Positions 15,367-23,948 are shown, counted from the first letter of the stretch. The stretch: DNA of 36,602 bases from Myxococcales bacterium (GCA_025354825.1 JANXMC010000431.1:1-36602); one strand, 5' to 3'. Numbers and translations: made by a program. The notes: generated from the sequence alone by a model not told the origin.

Positions 15367-16727
15367 TGCGACGCTCTCGCGCTCTCGCAGCTGCTGTCTG
15401 CGCCTTTTCATCGCTGCTCGCGGCAACCGGCCACGCGTTTCCGCCGCCGCGTCTCGCCCCCCTTCCGCCGCGACGTGCAACCGCGCCGCTCCCCTCGTTC
15501 GCCCCCGAGCGCGTCATCGAAACGCTCCACGCCGCCGCGCTTCGCATGGCCCACGAGCACGCCGTCGCCCATCGCTACGACCTCGCGCGCGAGGCATACC
15601 AGAAGCTGCTTCGCGCCCGTGCGAACGACGACGAAGCGCGGGTCGGCCTCGCACGCGTCGAAGCGTGGGACGGCGACTACGAAAATGCCGAGCGCCACTA
15701 CCGCGAAGTTCTCACGCGCCACCCCGAGAGCAGCGAAGCCCGGGCGGGGCTCGCGGACCTCTTGATATGGCGCCAGCGTGCAGGTGCGGCCGAGACCGAG
15801 ATCGATCTCGGATTGGCCAAAACGCCCGACAGTGCCGATCTGCTCACACGCAAAGCCCGTCTGCTGCAGTGGCGCGGCGATATCGCGATTGCGCGGCGGC
15901 TGATCGCGCGCGCCGAAGCGCAAGAGCCCGACAACGAAGACGTGCAGCGGGTCCGCGAGCGGATGCCCCTCGGCGAAGTCCGCGTGACGGGGCACGCCGA
16001 GCAGTTCCCCGGCCGGTACAAGAACCTCTACGGCGGCACCGTGCTTCTCACGCAGACCCTCGGCCGCTTCCGTTTTACGTTGAGCCACGAGCTTCTTCAG
16101 CGGTACGTCACGCAGGACGGCACGCGGGGTTTCGACGGCGTCCGCACGTTCGGTGCACATTACACGTTTGGGGTCGGAGGCTCTCTCGGCGTCGAGCTCG
16201 GCTACGCATCGCCGGCCAACGCCGTGCCGCGCTACACCGGCCGCGCCGAGGGGACGTACCCCTTGCCGATCCGTCTGACGGCGACAGCGTCCTACGCGTT
16301 CTGGCTCTTCAAAGACGACCGCACCGTTCACGTGATTTCGCCCGGCCTAGGCTTCGCTGCGAGCGAGAGCCTCGATTTCGGCCTGCGCGGCTATCTCGGT
16401 ATCGTGAGCGTTCCGCGGCGCGACGGCCGCGGGACGGGCGTGCTCGGAAGCGTCGTCCCTTCGATCAACGTCTGGGGCATTTGGCGGGCGTCGCGGCGCC
16501 TCACGATGGGCCTCGCGTACACGTACGGAACGCAGGTCGACAAGAACCCGGCGTTCTTCCAGCTCATCGATTTACGCTCCCACATTGGCACCTCGTATGC
16601 CGATTATCTCTTTTCGCGCACCTTTGGTGTGCGCCCCACGTTCGGTGCAGAGCTGCGTTACAACGCCACGCGCGGGCAGACTTTGCTCATTTATACCTAC
16701 GAGCTCAGCTCCTACGTGCGTTGGTGA
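15366..16727 (+). CDS. TPR plus outer-membrane beta-barrel protein (YaiO-like)
   Basis: A 453-residue protein starting in the TGATG overlap with the previous gene. It has a signal peptide (RRSRALAAAVCAFSSLLAATGHA) and about four TPR-like helical pairs (roughly 50-190; AREAYQKLLRARANDDEARV, AERHYREVLTRHPESSEARA). A C-terminal beta barrel of about 245 residues follows, with alternating strands such as RFRFTLSHELLQRYV and SLGVELGYA. The protein ends with an aromatic residue (SSYVRW), the expected C-terminal beta signal for BAM insertion. This is the layout of YaiO and, at smaller scale, of the PgaA and BcsC exporters, in which TPRs in the periplasm bind polymer or enzymes and the barrel exports. 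Export of the nearby synthase's product is inferred. Confidence 0.88.
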   Translation: MRRSRALAAAVCAFSSLLAATGHAFPPPRLAPLPPRRATAPLPSFAPERVIETLHAAALRMAHEHAVAHRYDLAREAYQKLLRARANDDEARVGLARVEAWDGDYENAERHYREVLTRHPESSEARAGLADLLIWRQRAGAAETEIDLGLAKTPDSADLLTRKARLLQWRGDIAIARRLIARAEAQEPDNEDVQRVRERMPLGEVRVTGHAEQFPGRYKNLYGGTVLLTQTLGRFRFTLSHELLQRYVTQDGTRGFDGVRTFGAHYTFGVGGSLGVELGYASPANAVPRYTGRAEGTYPLPIRLTATASYAFWLFKDDRTVHVISPGLGFAASESLDFGLRGYLGIVSVPRRDGRGTGVLGSVVPSINVWGIWRASRRLTMGLAYTYGTQVDKNPAFFQLIDLRSHIGTSYADYLFSRTFGVRPTFGAELRYNATRGQTLLIYTYELSSYVRW

Positions 16728-17980
16728 TTTTCGTGGCAAAGTTGGCATTCGTGCAGCGGCTTTCTTGGTGGCGTGCCTTTGCGACGATCGCGCTTTCGGC
16801 CTTGGCTGCGGGAGCCATCGGCTGCCGCAGCGATCCGTCGGCGGATGCCGCGGTCGACGCCGGCGATCCGGTGATTCCCCATTTCCCACACCCGCCCGTG
16901 CCGGTCGTCGCCGTGGCGCCCGGGTCGGTGCACACGTGCATGCTCCATTCGGATGCGACGGTCTCGTGCGTCGGCGCCGATTACGGCGGCCAGTTCGGCG
17001 ACGGCGTGCGCTCGCCCGAGCTCCGGCTACAGCCGGTCTTCGTGCCCAACGTGAAGGGCGCTGTCGAATTGGTCTCGGGGGAAAACCACGCGTGCGCGCG
17101 CCTCGCGGGCGGCACGGTCTCGTGCTGGGGCGCGAACGACCGCGGGCAGATGGGGCTCGGCCCCGATGCATCGACCGACCTGCCCGCCGTGTCGGGGCAA
17201 ACCGTCGTGGGGTTGAGCAACGTCGTCGGTATATCGTCGGGCTACCTTCATGTGTGCGCCGTGAGGGGCGACGGGACGGCGTGGTGCTGGGGCGGCAACC
17301 GCGCCGGGCGCCTCGGCGACGGGACTGCCGACGACCGATCGTCCCCTGTCCCCGTAAAGACGATTGCGAACGTCGCCGAGGTCGCTGCGGGGAACTTCCA
17401 CACCTGCGCGCGCCTCGGCGACGGGACCGTGACGTGCTGGGGTAGTAACGACTACGGCCAGCTCGGCGACGGAACGATTACGCCCACACGTCTGCCGGTC
17501 GCCGTCGCAGGGCTCGCGGGCGCCGTTCAGCTCGCGGCGGGCGCCTACCACGTCTGCGCGCGTACGGCGGACGGCCACGCATGGTGCTGGGGCGAAGGCG
17601 ATTTCGGCGCGATCGGCGACGGCGCCGGGGTCGACCGCCACGCGCCCGTCATGGTCCCAGGGCTCGAGCACGTAGCCGAGGTCAAAGCAGGCTTTCGCCA
17701 CTCGTGCGCCCGTACGGACGACGGGCAGGTCTACTGCTGGGGCGACAACGGCAACGGCGAAATCGCGCTCGCAACGTTGAAGCCCGTGCTCCTCCCGACG
17801 GCCATCGTCGGCATTCCGCTTTCAACCGCGGTTGGCCTGGGGATGAAGCACTCGTGCAGCGTGAAGAACGGTGGGACAGAGACCAGCGAAGTGTGGTGTT
17901 GGGGGTCGTCTTCCGACGCGCAGCTCGGAGATGGCGACAGGGGCGACGCGTTCCCAATTCCGCGCGCCATGCTCTGGTAA
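16724..17980 (+). CDS. Lipoprotein with seven RCC1-like repeats
   Basis: A 418-residue protein from a GTG overlapping the previous stop by 4 nt; GTG at 16733 is also possible. The signal ends in lipobox AIGC (Cys34). Seven repeats of about 50 residues follow with the pattern V-x-AGxxHxCA-x-DG-x-CWGxNxxGQLGDG, typical of RCC1 (seven-bladed propeller) repeats. Each repeat has a paired H-x-C and C-WG cysteine (one pair reads SCVG), suggesting one disulfide per blade and fitting an extracytoplasmic location. Such repeats are common in myxobacterial surface lipoproteins and usually mediate binding. Its position between the outer-membrane barrel and the glycosidase suggests a scaffold for the polymer machinery. 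Confidence 0.88.
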   Translation: MIFVAKLAFVQRLSWWRAFATIALSALAAGAIGCRSDPSADAAVDAGDPVIPHFPHPPVPVVAVAPGSVHTCMLHSDATVSCVGADYGGQFGDGVRSPELRLQPVFVPNVKGAVELVSGENHACARLAGGTVSCWGANDRGQMGLGPDASTDLPAVSGQTVVGLSNVVGISSGYLHVCAVRGDGTAWCWGGNRAGRLGDGTADDRSSPVPVKTIANVAEVAAGNFHTCARLGDGTVTCWGSNDYGQLGDGTITPTRLPVAVAGLAGAVQLAAGAYHVCARTADGHAWCWGEGDFGAIGDGAGVDRHAPVMVPGLEHVAEVKAGFRHSCARTDDGQVYCWGDNGNGEIALATLKPVLLPTAIVGIPLSTAVGLGMKHSCSVKNGGTETSEVWCWGSSSDAQLGDGDRGDAFPIPRAMLW

Positions 17981-17989
17981 GCTGGTAAG
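17974..17989 (+). repeat. Tandem 8-bp direct repeat across the RCC1 gene stop
   Basis: CTGGTAAG occurs twice back to back. The first copy contains the final TGG and TAA of the RCC1 gene. It may be a slippage product; no function is evident. Confidence 0.6.
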
Positions 17990-18025
17990 TCGAACCTCGC
18001 GCGCTACGATCATCGATTAGCCACT

Positions 18026-20395
18026 ATGGGATTTGCATCGTTCACGCGGCGCCGAGCGAGCGCGCTGTTACCGCTCGTCACCGTTGCCCTCGCGGCGTGC
18101 GTCCCCGCCTGCGAGTACATCAACCCCGACGACGACGAGGGGACCGAAGGGCGCCTTTCGTACGTCGCCCAGGCGCCGGTGTTCGAAACGCGCGCGTCGG
18201 ATCGCGGGTTCCAGCTTCGGCGGCCGGGGCGCGACTGGGAGGACTTTTACGCCATCGGGATGAACTTCGGAACAACGATTCCGGGGATGAATCCAGGCGA
18301 TTTCGCGGCAACCGGCGAGCAAATCGCGCGGTGGATCGAGGCAACGGCCGATCTCGGATGCAACTCGATTCGCACGTATACCGTGCAGTCCCCCGCGTTC
18401 TACGTGGAGCTTCGTAAGTGGAATTTGGCCCACCCGGATCGCGCGCTGCTGCTGCTTCAAGGCGCGTGGCTCGACGAGCCCGAGCACGTTGGCAACGAGC
18501 TGCCGGACTATTTGTCGGCGTACATGCACAACTGGTTTCGCGACGAGATCGAGCGCGTGATCGACGTCGTTCACGGCAATCGCATCATCGCCGAGCCGAG
18601 CGCCGAGAAGCCGTTCAACCGCGGGCGCGCCCACGGAACGTTCACGGCCGACGTGTCGCCGTGGCTTCTGGGCTGGCTAATCGGGCGAGAGGTGGAGCCC
18701 TATACGATTCAAAACTCCCACGCGCTCCACCCGAAGGACCGCCACTACGCCGGCGCGTACTTCACCCTCGACGACGGAATGCCTATCGAGGCCTTCATCG
18801 TTCAATATCTCGATTACACGGTTGCCTACGAGACGACCTATTACAAGCATCAGCACCCCGTCGGCTTCTCCAACTGGCCGACGCTCGATCCACTTCACCA
18901 CGCGACGGAGCCGCCCTTTCCCGAATCGTCCGAGGACGCGTACGACGTCGACCTCGTGAAGGCGAAAGTCGACACAACCAAGTTCGATCGCGGGGTTTTC
19001 TATTCGTACCACGCGTATCCGTACTACCCGGACTTTCTCCTCAATTCGCCCGATTACCAAGTAAGCGACGACGAGGGGCTCAACTCGTATCTCGGCTACC
19101 TTCGCGATCTACGGCAGCACTACAAGGGGATGACGCTCATCGTCGGCGAGACGGGCGTTCCGTCCAGCCAGGGGACGGCACACTTCGCAAAATCGGGGCT
19201 CAACCACGGCGCGCTCAACCAGGAGCAGCAGGGGAACGGCTTCGTCCGCGAGATTAAAACCGTCACCAACGCGGGCCTCAACGGGACGTTTCTGTTCGCG
19301 CTCATCGACGAATGGTTCAAGCGAACGTGGATCGTCGACCGCGTCGCCTTTCCGCCAGAGCGCCGACCGATGTGGCATAACGTGATGAGCCCCGAGCAGA
19401 ACTTCGGAATCATCGCGCTGAGGGCCGGCGCCGAAGGTAATTTCCATACGATCGACGGCAACATCGACGACTGGAAGTCGGCGCCGAATACGAAGAAGAG
19501 CGATCCGGTCGTGGTGCCGGCGAACGATGGGCAAGACGCGGCGCGGAACATTCGCGCGCTCACCGTCGAGCACGACGAGGCCTACGTTCACGTGAAGCTC
19601 GACGTAGAAAACCTCGACCCCGACGGGGACGGCAAAGTCGACTGGGACAAGCTCGATTACGTTGTCGCGTTCGACACCATCGACCCCGATCGCGGCGATT
19701 CACGCATCGTGGCGGACAAAACCGTCGGCGTCGAACGGCGCGCCGAGTTCATCGTGCGGATCCATAGCGACTCGGACGTGCAATTTCTCGTCGATCGCCC
19801 CTATGACACCTTTGGTATTTGGCACAAGCGCCGCGAGCCTTGGCAGATGTACCGGACGGTGAAGAACGACGACGGCCTGTGGAACATCACGCAGACGCTG
19901 ACGAACGTCGAATACATCTACAAGGACGTCTCGTTCGCGCCCGAGCAACATCAGATTACCGGCCAGCTCCCCGTGGGGGTCGAAGAGGCCAATTCGCTCA
20001 CGAACTTCTGGTACTCGATTGCGAACAACACCATCGAGCTCCGCATCCCGTGGAACATGCTTCTGTTCTCCGACCCGTCGATGCGCCGGGTCATCGACGA
20101 CTTCGGCAAGGCGCAAGGCGGCCCCGAGGTCGACACCACCGAAACCCCTGAGATTGCCGTGGTGGCCGCGAGCTTTGCGGGGACGGGGGAAGACGAGAAC
20201 TCCTTCGCCGACTCGCTGCCGAGGGCCAAGCTGAAAGACGGCGTCTACTGGATCCCCGCGGCGGGCGCGGCACGTCACGCTTGGGACAAGTGGGATACGC
20301 CGACGTTCCACGAATATCGGAAAAAGGGGTTCGATATTCTCAAGGCGCAAATCCCCAACGTGACGCCGCCGAGCATCAAGCTACCTGCGCCGTAA
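18026..20395 (+). CDS. Glycosidase-like lipoprotein: TIM-barrel (clan GH-A type) plus CBM9-like domain
   Basis: A 789-residue protein with a lipoprotein signal (LVTVALAAC, Cys25). Residues about 60-440 look like a (beta/alpha)8 glycosidase: FYAIGMNFGTTIPG, LGCNSIRTYTVQSPAFY, WLLGWLIGREVEPY with a candidate acid/base at E222 or E224, VFYSYHAYPYYPDF, and LIVGETGVPSSQG with candidate nucleophile E375. The spacing of about 150 residues fits a retaining clan GH-A enzyme. From about 475 to 730 it has a CBM9/DOMON-like beta domain, starting IDGNIDDWKSAP and continuing VEHDEAYVHVKLDVENL. It is probably anchored in the envelope and acts on, remodels or branches the polymer made by the locus. Family and linkage cannot be named; the acid/base is preceded by Arg rather than the usual Asn. 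Confidence 0.87.
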   Translation: MGFASFTRRRASALLPLVTVALAACVPACEYINPDDDEGTEGRLSYVAQAPVFETRASDRGFQLRRPGRDWEDFYAIGMNFGTTIPGMNPGDFAATGEQIARWIEATADLGCNSIRTYTVQSPAFYVELRKWNLAHPDRALLLLQGAWLDEPEHVGNELPDYLSAYMHNWFRDEIERVIDVVHGNRIIAEPSAEKPFNRGRAHGTFTADVSPWLLGWLIGREVEPYTIQNSHALHPKDRHYAGAYFTLDDGMPIEAFIVQYLDYTVAYETTYYKHQHPVGFSNWPTLDPLHHATEPPFPESSEDAYDVDLVKAKVDTTKFDRGVFYSYHAYPYYPDFLLNSPDYQVSDDEGLNSYLGYLRDLRQHYKGMTLIVGETGVPSSQGTAHFAKSGLNHGALNQEQQGNGFVREIKTVTNAGLNGTFLFALIDEWFKRTWIVDRVAFPPERRPMWHNVMSPEQNFGIIALRAGAEGNFHTIDGNIDDWKSAPNTKKSDPVVVPANDGQDAARNIRALTVEHDEAYVHVKLDVENLDPDGDGKVDWDKLDYVVAFDTIDPDRGDSRIVADKTVGVERRAEFIVRIHSDSDVQFLVDRPYDTFGIWHKRREPWQMYRTVKNDDGLWNITQTLTNVEYIYKDVSFAPEQHQITGQLPVGVEEANSLTNFWYSIANNTIELRIPWNMLLFSDPSMRRVIDDFGKAQGGPEVDTTETPEIAVVAASFAGTGEDENSFADSLPRAKLKDGVYWIPAAGAARHAWDKWDTPTFHEYRKKGFDILKAQIPNVTPPSIKLPAP

Positions 20396-20411
20396 GGGGT
20401 CCGGGTAACCC

Positions 20412-20439
20412 GATATCCGCGATATCCTACGATGTCGTA
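20412..20439. promoter_or_regulatory. Cluster of dyads before the GT2 gene pair
   Basis: The 99-bp gap between 20395 and 20495 holds GATATC-CGC-GATATC (20412-20426) followed by TACGA-TG-TCGTA (20428-20439), two adjacent inverted repeats, with related CGATA/CGATG words at intervals of about 10 bp. It is the largest gap in the 14038-23148 run. It could be an operator, an internal promoter or an attenuating hairpin. No regulator is identified. Confidence 0.4.
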
Positions 20440-20494
20440 CGCGCGATAGCGCCTCGCAGTCCGCAGCGGCGCGGTACGCTTATCGCTCGCCACC

Positions 20495-21634
20495 GTGAAG
20501 ATTCCCGAGAAGGTCGCCGACGCCGCGCGCATCGCGCTCGCTGTGGCGGCTGTCTTTCTCCTTGTCGAGGGGCCCTACCTCGCGTGGCGCCTCAAAAAGC
20601 CCAAGACCCTCGGCGTCGTCGTCGTGGACAAGACCATCCCCTTCCCAAACTTTCGTGAGCACGAGTCGGTCGCGTGGCTCCTCCACGCGCTGAAGATCGA
20701 AATGCCGCGCGGCGGCTTCATGGACGCCAGCAAAAACTACGTCGGCTTCGACCCGTACACCAAGACCGGCCGCGAGCTCACGTCGGCCGATCTCGAAGGG
20801 GCCGACGCCGTCGTCGTCGCCGACACCTACGGCGTGTACCGCGGCGACTACGAGCGAGCCGATCAAACCGCCGCCCTCGAACGGTCGCCGATTCTCTTCG
20901 GCGGCCTCGCCCCGAACGAAGCTGTCCTGCTGCGCGATTTCGACGCCCGCGGCGGTATCGTGATTGCCGAGTTCAACACGTTCGGCTCGCCCACCGGCAG
21001 AGAAGCGCGCAGCACCATGGAAGCGCTGATCGGCGCGCAGTGGACGCGCTGGGTAGGGCGGTACTTTCGCGATTTGGCCGACGCGAGCGAGGTGCCCCAG
21101 TGGGTCAATCGCATGTACGAGCAGCAGTACAAAAAGCCGCTCGACGTCCGCGGCGGCGGCTTCGTCATGGTTCGTGAGGATCAGGACATCGTCGTCCTCG
21201 AACGCGCGACGCACTTCGTGGAAGACGAGCTTGTCACCATCGACAAGACCGACGCGGGTAAGAAAATCGCCGGGTTGCCGGGCGATAGCCGTTTTTCCTA
21301 TTGGCTCGACATTCTCACGGCCATCGATTGCGACGTTCTCTACGAATACCGACTTCATACGACCGACGCGGGGAATGAGGTTCTTAAAGCCCACGGCCTC
21401 GACGCCAAGTTCCCCGCCGTGATGAAGCGCAAGGGCGCCCACAACGTCTGGTACATGGCCGGTGACTTCGTCGACGCCACCGAGGAACGTGGCGATCCGG
21501 AGCGCCTCGGCCTCTTGGGCTTTCGCCGCTCGAAAGCCGTGATTGGCGCGGCCCCCGAAGACGCGCAATTTCTCTGGGGGTTCTACGCGCCACTTCTCGA
21601 GGCCATTTTGGCCCCCCGCGCGAGGCTCAAATAA
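20495..21634 (+). CDS. Membrane-anchored extracytoplasmic protein of unknown function, coupled to GT2
   Basis: A 379-residue protein starting at GTG 20495. One N-terminal membrane helix (about 8-30, ARIALAVAAVFLLVEGPYLAW) is followed by a soluble alpha/beta domain outside the cytoplasm. Visible motifs are TLGVVVVDKTIPFPNFREHE, DAVVVADTYGVYRGDY, ILFGGLAPNEAVLL, FDARGGIVIAEFNTFGSPTG and WVGRYFRDL. The alternation of strands and helices resembles a glutamine-amidotransferase-like or DUF4350-like Rossmann fold, but I see no catalytic Cys-His pair and assign no reaction. The stop shares one base with the glycosyltransferase start (TAATG), so the two are surely made together and may form a complex. 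Confidence 0.83.
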   Translation: MKIPEKVADAARIALAVAAVFLLVEGPYLAWRLKKPKTLGVVVVDKTIPFPNFREHESVAWLLHALKIEMPRGGFMDASKNYVGFDPYTKTGRELTSADLEGADAVVVADTYGVYRGDYERADQTAALERSPILFGGLAPNEAVLLRDFDARGGIVIAEFNTFGSPTGREARSTMEALIGAQWTRWVGRYFRDLADASEVPQWVNRMYEQQYKKPLDVRGGGFVMVREDQDIVVLERATHFVEDELVTIDKTDAGKKIAGLPGDSRFSYWLDILTAIDCDVLYEYRLHTTDAGNEVLKAHGLDAKFPAVMKRKGAHNVWYMAGDFVDATEERGDPERLGLLGFRRSKAVIGAAPEDAQFLWGFYAPLLEAILAPRARLK

Positions 21635-23148
21635 TGTTCGTCTTTTCGTACATTCTGCAGTTTCTCGACGCGGCCATCGTGCTTTATGTCACCGCGTTCT
21701 TCGGAATGAACCTCGCGTTCATTTTCATAAGCCTTTTCAGCATTCACAAAGACTTGCGGCTCGAGCAGACGAAGCCTGCGATGTCGCTCGAGAACCACAA
21801 GTTCTTCCCGCACATCACGCTCCTCGTCCCCGCCTACAACGAGGAGGTGACCATCGAGGAGAGCGTCCGCTCTCTCCTGCGACTCCGGTATCCGTCGTTC
21901 GAGATCATCATCTGCAACGACGGCTCGAAAGACCGCACCGTCGAGGTTTTACGCCGCGCGTTTCAGTTCGTGCGAACCGAGATCGAATACGATGATCACC
22001 TTCAAACCTCGAAAATTCGTGCCTTTTACGTCTCCCGCGCGCCGCTCGTTCCGGGCCTCAAAAAGCTCGTCCTCATCGACAAAGAGAACGGCGGCAAGGC
22101 CGACGCGCTGAACGCCTGCATCAACGTTTCGCAAGGCGACTTCGTCACGAGCATGGACGCCGACAGCCTGCTCATCCCCGACGCGCTGCTGCTCGCGGCG
22201 CGCCCCATCGTCGAGAACCCCGGCGGCATCATCGCCGTCGGCGTTCAGGTGGGAATCTCCAACGGATCCATCGTCGAAGACGGGCGCGTCGTGGACATGC
22301 GCTTGCCCCATACGTGGATTGGCAAGTTTCAAATCGTCGAATACATGCGTTCGTTCTCGCAGGGGCGCGTCGCCTTTGCCTGGCTCAACTCGCTCTTGAT
22401 TCTGTCCGGCGTCTTCGCCCTCATGCGGCGCGACCTCGTCGTCTCCATCGGCGGCTTCCTCACGAAGCACATGAAGAACCGCGTCTGCCTCGAATACTGC
22501 GGCGAGGGCGCCCACACGGTTTGCGAGGACATGGAGATCGTCGTGCGCCTGCACCGCTACGTTCTCGACAAGAAGATCCCCGGCAAGGTCACGATGCTTC
22601 CGTTCGCCACGGCGTGGACCGAAGCGCCGGAGAACTACCGCGACATCGGCAAGCAACGCTCGCGCTGGTACCGCGGCCTGCTCGAAGTGCTCGTTTACCA
22701 CCGCGCCGTCATGCTCAATCCGCGTTTCCGGCAGATCGGCCTCTTCTCCCTCCCCTATCAGCTGGTCTTCGAAGCGTTGGCGCCGGTCTTCGAAGTGATG
22801 GGGTACGTTCTTTTGCTCGGGACGCTGCTTTTGGGCACTCTGTCGGGCCGAGCGCTTCTGTCGTTCCTCGCGCTCGCGACGTCGATGCACTTATGCCTAA
22901 GCTCGCTCTCCGTCCTCCTGTGCGTCTTCACCGCCCGTGCCGTCCCGAGCGAGGTCGAAGGGATTGCGCTCTTCTCGTACACCCGCCTTCGCGACGTGGT
23001 GACGCTACTTCTCGCCGGGTTCATCTCAAATTTCGGGTATAGGCAATACCTGGTAGCGTGGCAGATCAAAGGTCTCTACGACTTCTTCAAAGGCAAAAAG
23101 GGATGGGACAAGTTCGCTCGCAAAGGCTTTGCGCCAGGTAAAGCATGA
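21634..23148 (+). CDS. Processive family 2 glycosyltransferase (polysaccharide synthase-like)
   Basis: A 504-residue integral membrane enzyme. One or two N-terminal helices (about 5-36) precede a GT-A domain with PAYNE, NDGSKDRT (D96), MDADS (D175/D177, the metal-binding DxD), CEDME (E298/D299, the catalytic TED-like acid) and QRSRW (341-345, the QxxRW acceptor motif of processive synthases). About four helices follow (roughly 352-490), with the interfacial segment RQIGLFSLPYQLVFEAL. This layout is shared by cellulose, hyaluronan and PgaC synthases. No C-terminal PilZ domain is present. It probably polymerises a nucleotide-sugar and extrudes the chain through the inner membrane. The sugar is unknown. 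It overlaps both neighbours (1 nt and 4 nt). Confidence 0.93.
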   Translation: MFVFSYILQFLDAAIVLYVTAFFGMNLAFIFISLFSIHKDLRLEQTKPAMSLENHKFFPHITLLVPAYNEEVTIEESVRSLLRLRYPSFEIIICNDGSKDRTVEVLRRAFQFVRTEIEYDDHLQTSKIRAFYVSRAPLVPGLKKLVLIDKENGGKADALNACINVSQGDFVTSMDADSLLIPDALLLAARPIVENPGGIIAVGVQVGISNGSIVEDGRVVDMRLPHTWIGKFQIVEYMRSFSQGRVAFAWLNSLLILSGVFALMRRDLVVSIGGFLTKHMKNRVCLEYCGEGAHTVCEDMEIVVRLHRYVLDKKIPGKVTMLPFATAWTEAPENYRDIGKQRSRWYRGLLEVLVYHRAVMLNPRFRQIGLFSLPYQLVFEALAPVFEVMGYVLLLGTLLLGTLSGRALLSFLALATSMHLCLSSLSVLLCVFTARAVPSEVEGIALFSYTRLRDVVTLLLAGFISNFGYRQYLVAWQIKGLYDFFKGKKGWDKFARKGFAPGKA

Positions 23149-23861
23149 GCGCGCCCGACAGCATGGCTCCGCCGCCTTTTGCCGGTGAGAGCGAGCCCAA
23201 AGCCAGCGTTTCGCCGGAGACTGCCCACGATTTGCGATCGCTTCTGCAAATCATCGTCGGGTATGCCGCAAACCTCCGCGACGGCGTGACGGGCCCCCTC
23301 ACGCCGGAGCAGGTCACCCAAGCGACGCGCATCGTCGAAGCCGCCGACAGCGCCGGCGCGCTCCTGTCCTCGGGAGGCGGCGAAGCGAAGAGCGTCTCGA
23401 TCGAAGAGCTCGTACGCGAGGTCGTCTCGCTCTTCGAAGAAAGCGCGAGCTCGCTGCCGGTGAAGCTCGTCGTCACGTGCGATCCGAAGGTCGGCCTCAC
23501 AGATCAAGGGGCGCGCGTTCGTCGCGTGACGCTGAACTTGCTGTCTAATGCCCTCAAATTCAGCCCGCCGAATGGAACCGTTTACGTGAGCGTCGAGCAC
23601 CTCGCCCGCAGCGAGGGCAGAGCGGCAACGGGCGTTCGCATCACCGTCGCCGACCAGGGGCCCGGCATTCCCGAGGGCGATCGTGGGCGCGTGCTCGAAA
23701 TGGGCAAACGGCTCGAGCGCGACCGCCTGCTGCCAGGCTCGGGCATCGGCCTCGCGGTCGTGAAGCGCGGCGTCGAGCTTTCGGGTGGAACTCTCACCAT
23801 TGGCGACTCTGTCGGCGGCGGAGCAACTTTCGTGGTCGAGCTGCCCGCCTTCGCCGGGTGA
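23145..23861 (+). CDS. Small soluble histidine kinase without sensor domain
   Basis: A 238-residue protein whose ATG overlaps the glycosyltransferase stop by 4 nt (ATGA). It has a dimerisation/phosphoacceptor helix with AHDLRSLLQIIVGYAANL (His28) and a HATPase_c domain containing NLLSNALKFSPPNG, DQGPGIP and GSGIGLAVVK. There is no sensory or membrane domain, so it must receive its signal through a partner. That could be the neighbouring membrane proteins or the HEAT scaffold. Coupling to the synthase gene suggests control of polymer production. The stand-alone receiver gene 87 bp downstream is the obvious phosphotransfer partner. Confidence 0.9.
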   Translation: MSAPDSMAPPPFAGESEPKASVSPETAHDLRSLLQIIVGYAANLRDGVTGPLTPEQVTQATRIVEAADSAGALLSSGGGEAKSVSIEELVREVVSLFEESASSLPVKLVVTCDPKVGLTDQGARVRRVTLNLLSNALKFSPPNGTVYVSVEHLARSEGRAATGVRITVADQGPGIPEGDRGRVLEMGKRLERDRLLPGSGIGLAVVKRGVELSGGTLTIGDSVGGGATFVVELPAFAG

Positions 23862-23948
23862 TCTAGACTTGAGGGTGACGCGCGATGGCAGCGCGCCACG
23901 AGGCTCGAAGTCAGTGATGATGCTTGGCAGTCGAGGATCGCGGACGGG

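Noticed and set aside
14038-23148. The locus as a standard cellulose (bcs) or PNAG (pga) operon
   Set aside because: There is no BcsB-like or PilZ component, no PgaB-like deacetylase, and several genes have no counterpart in those operons.
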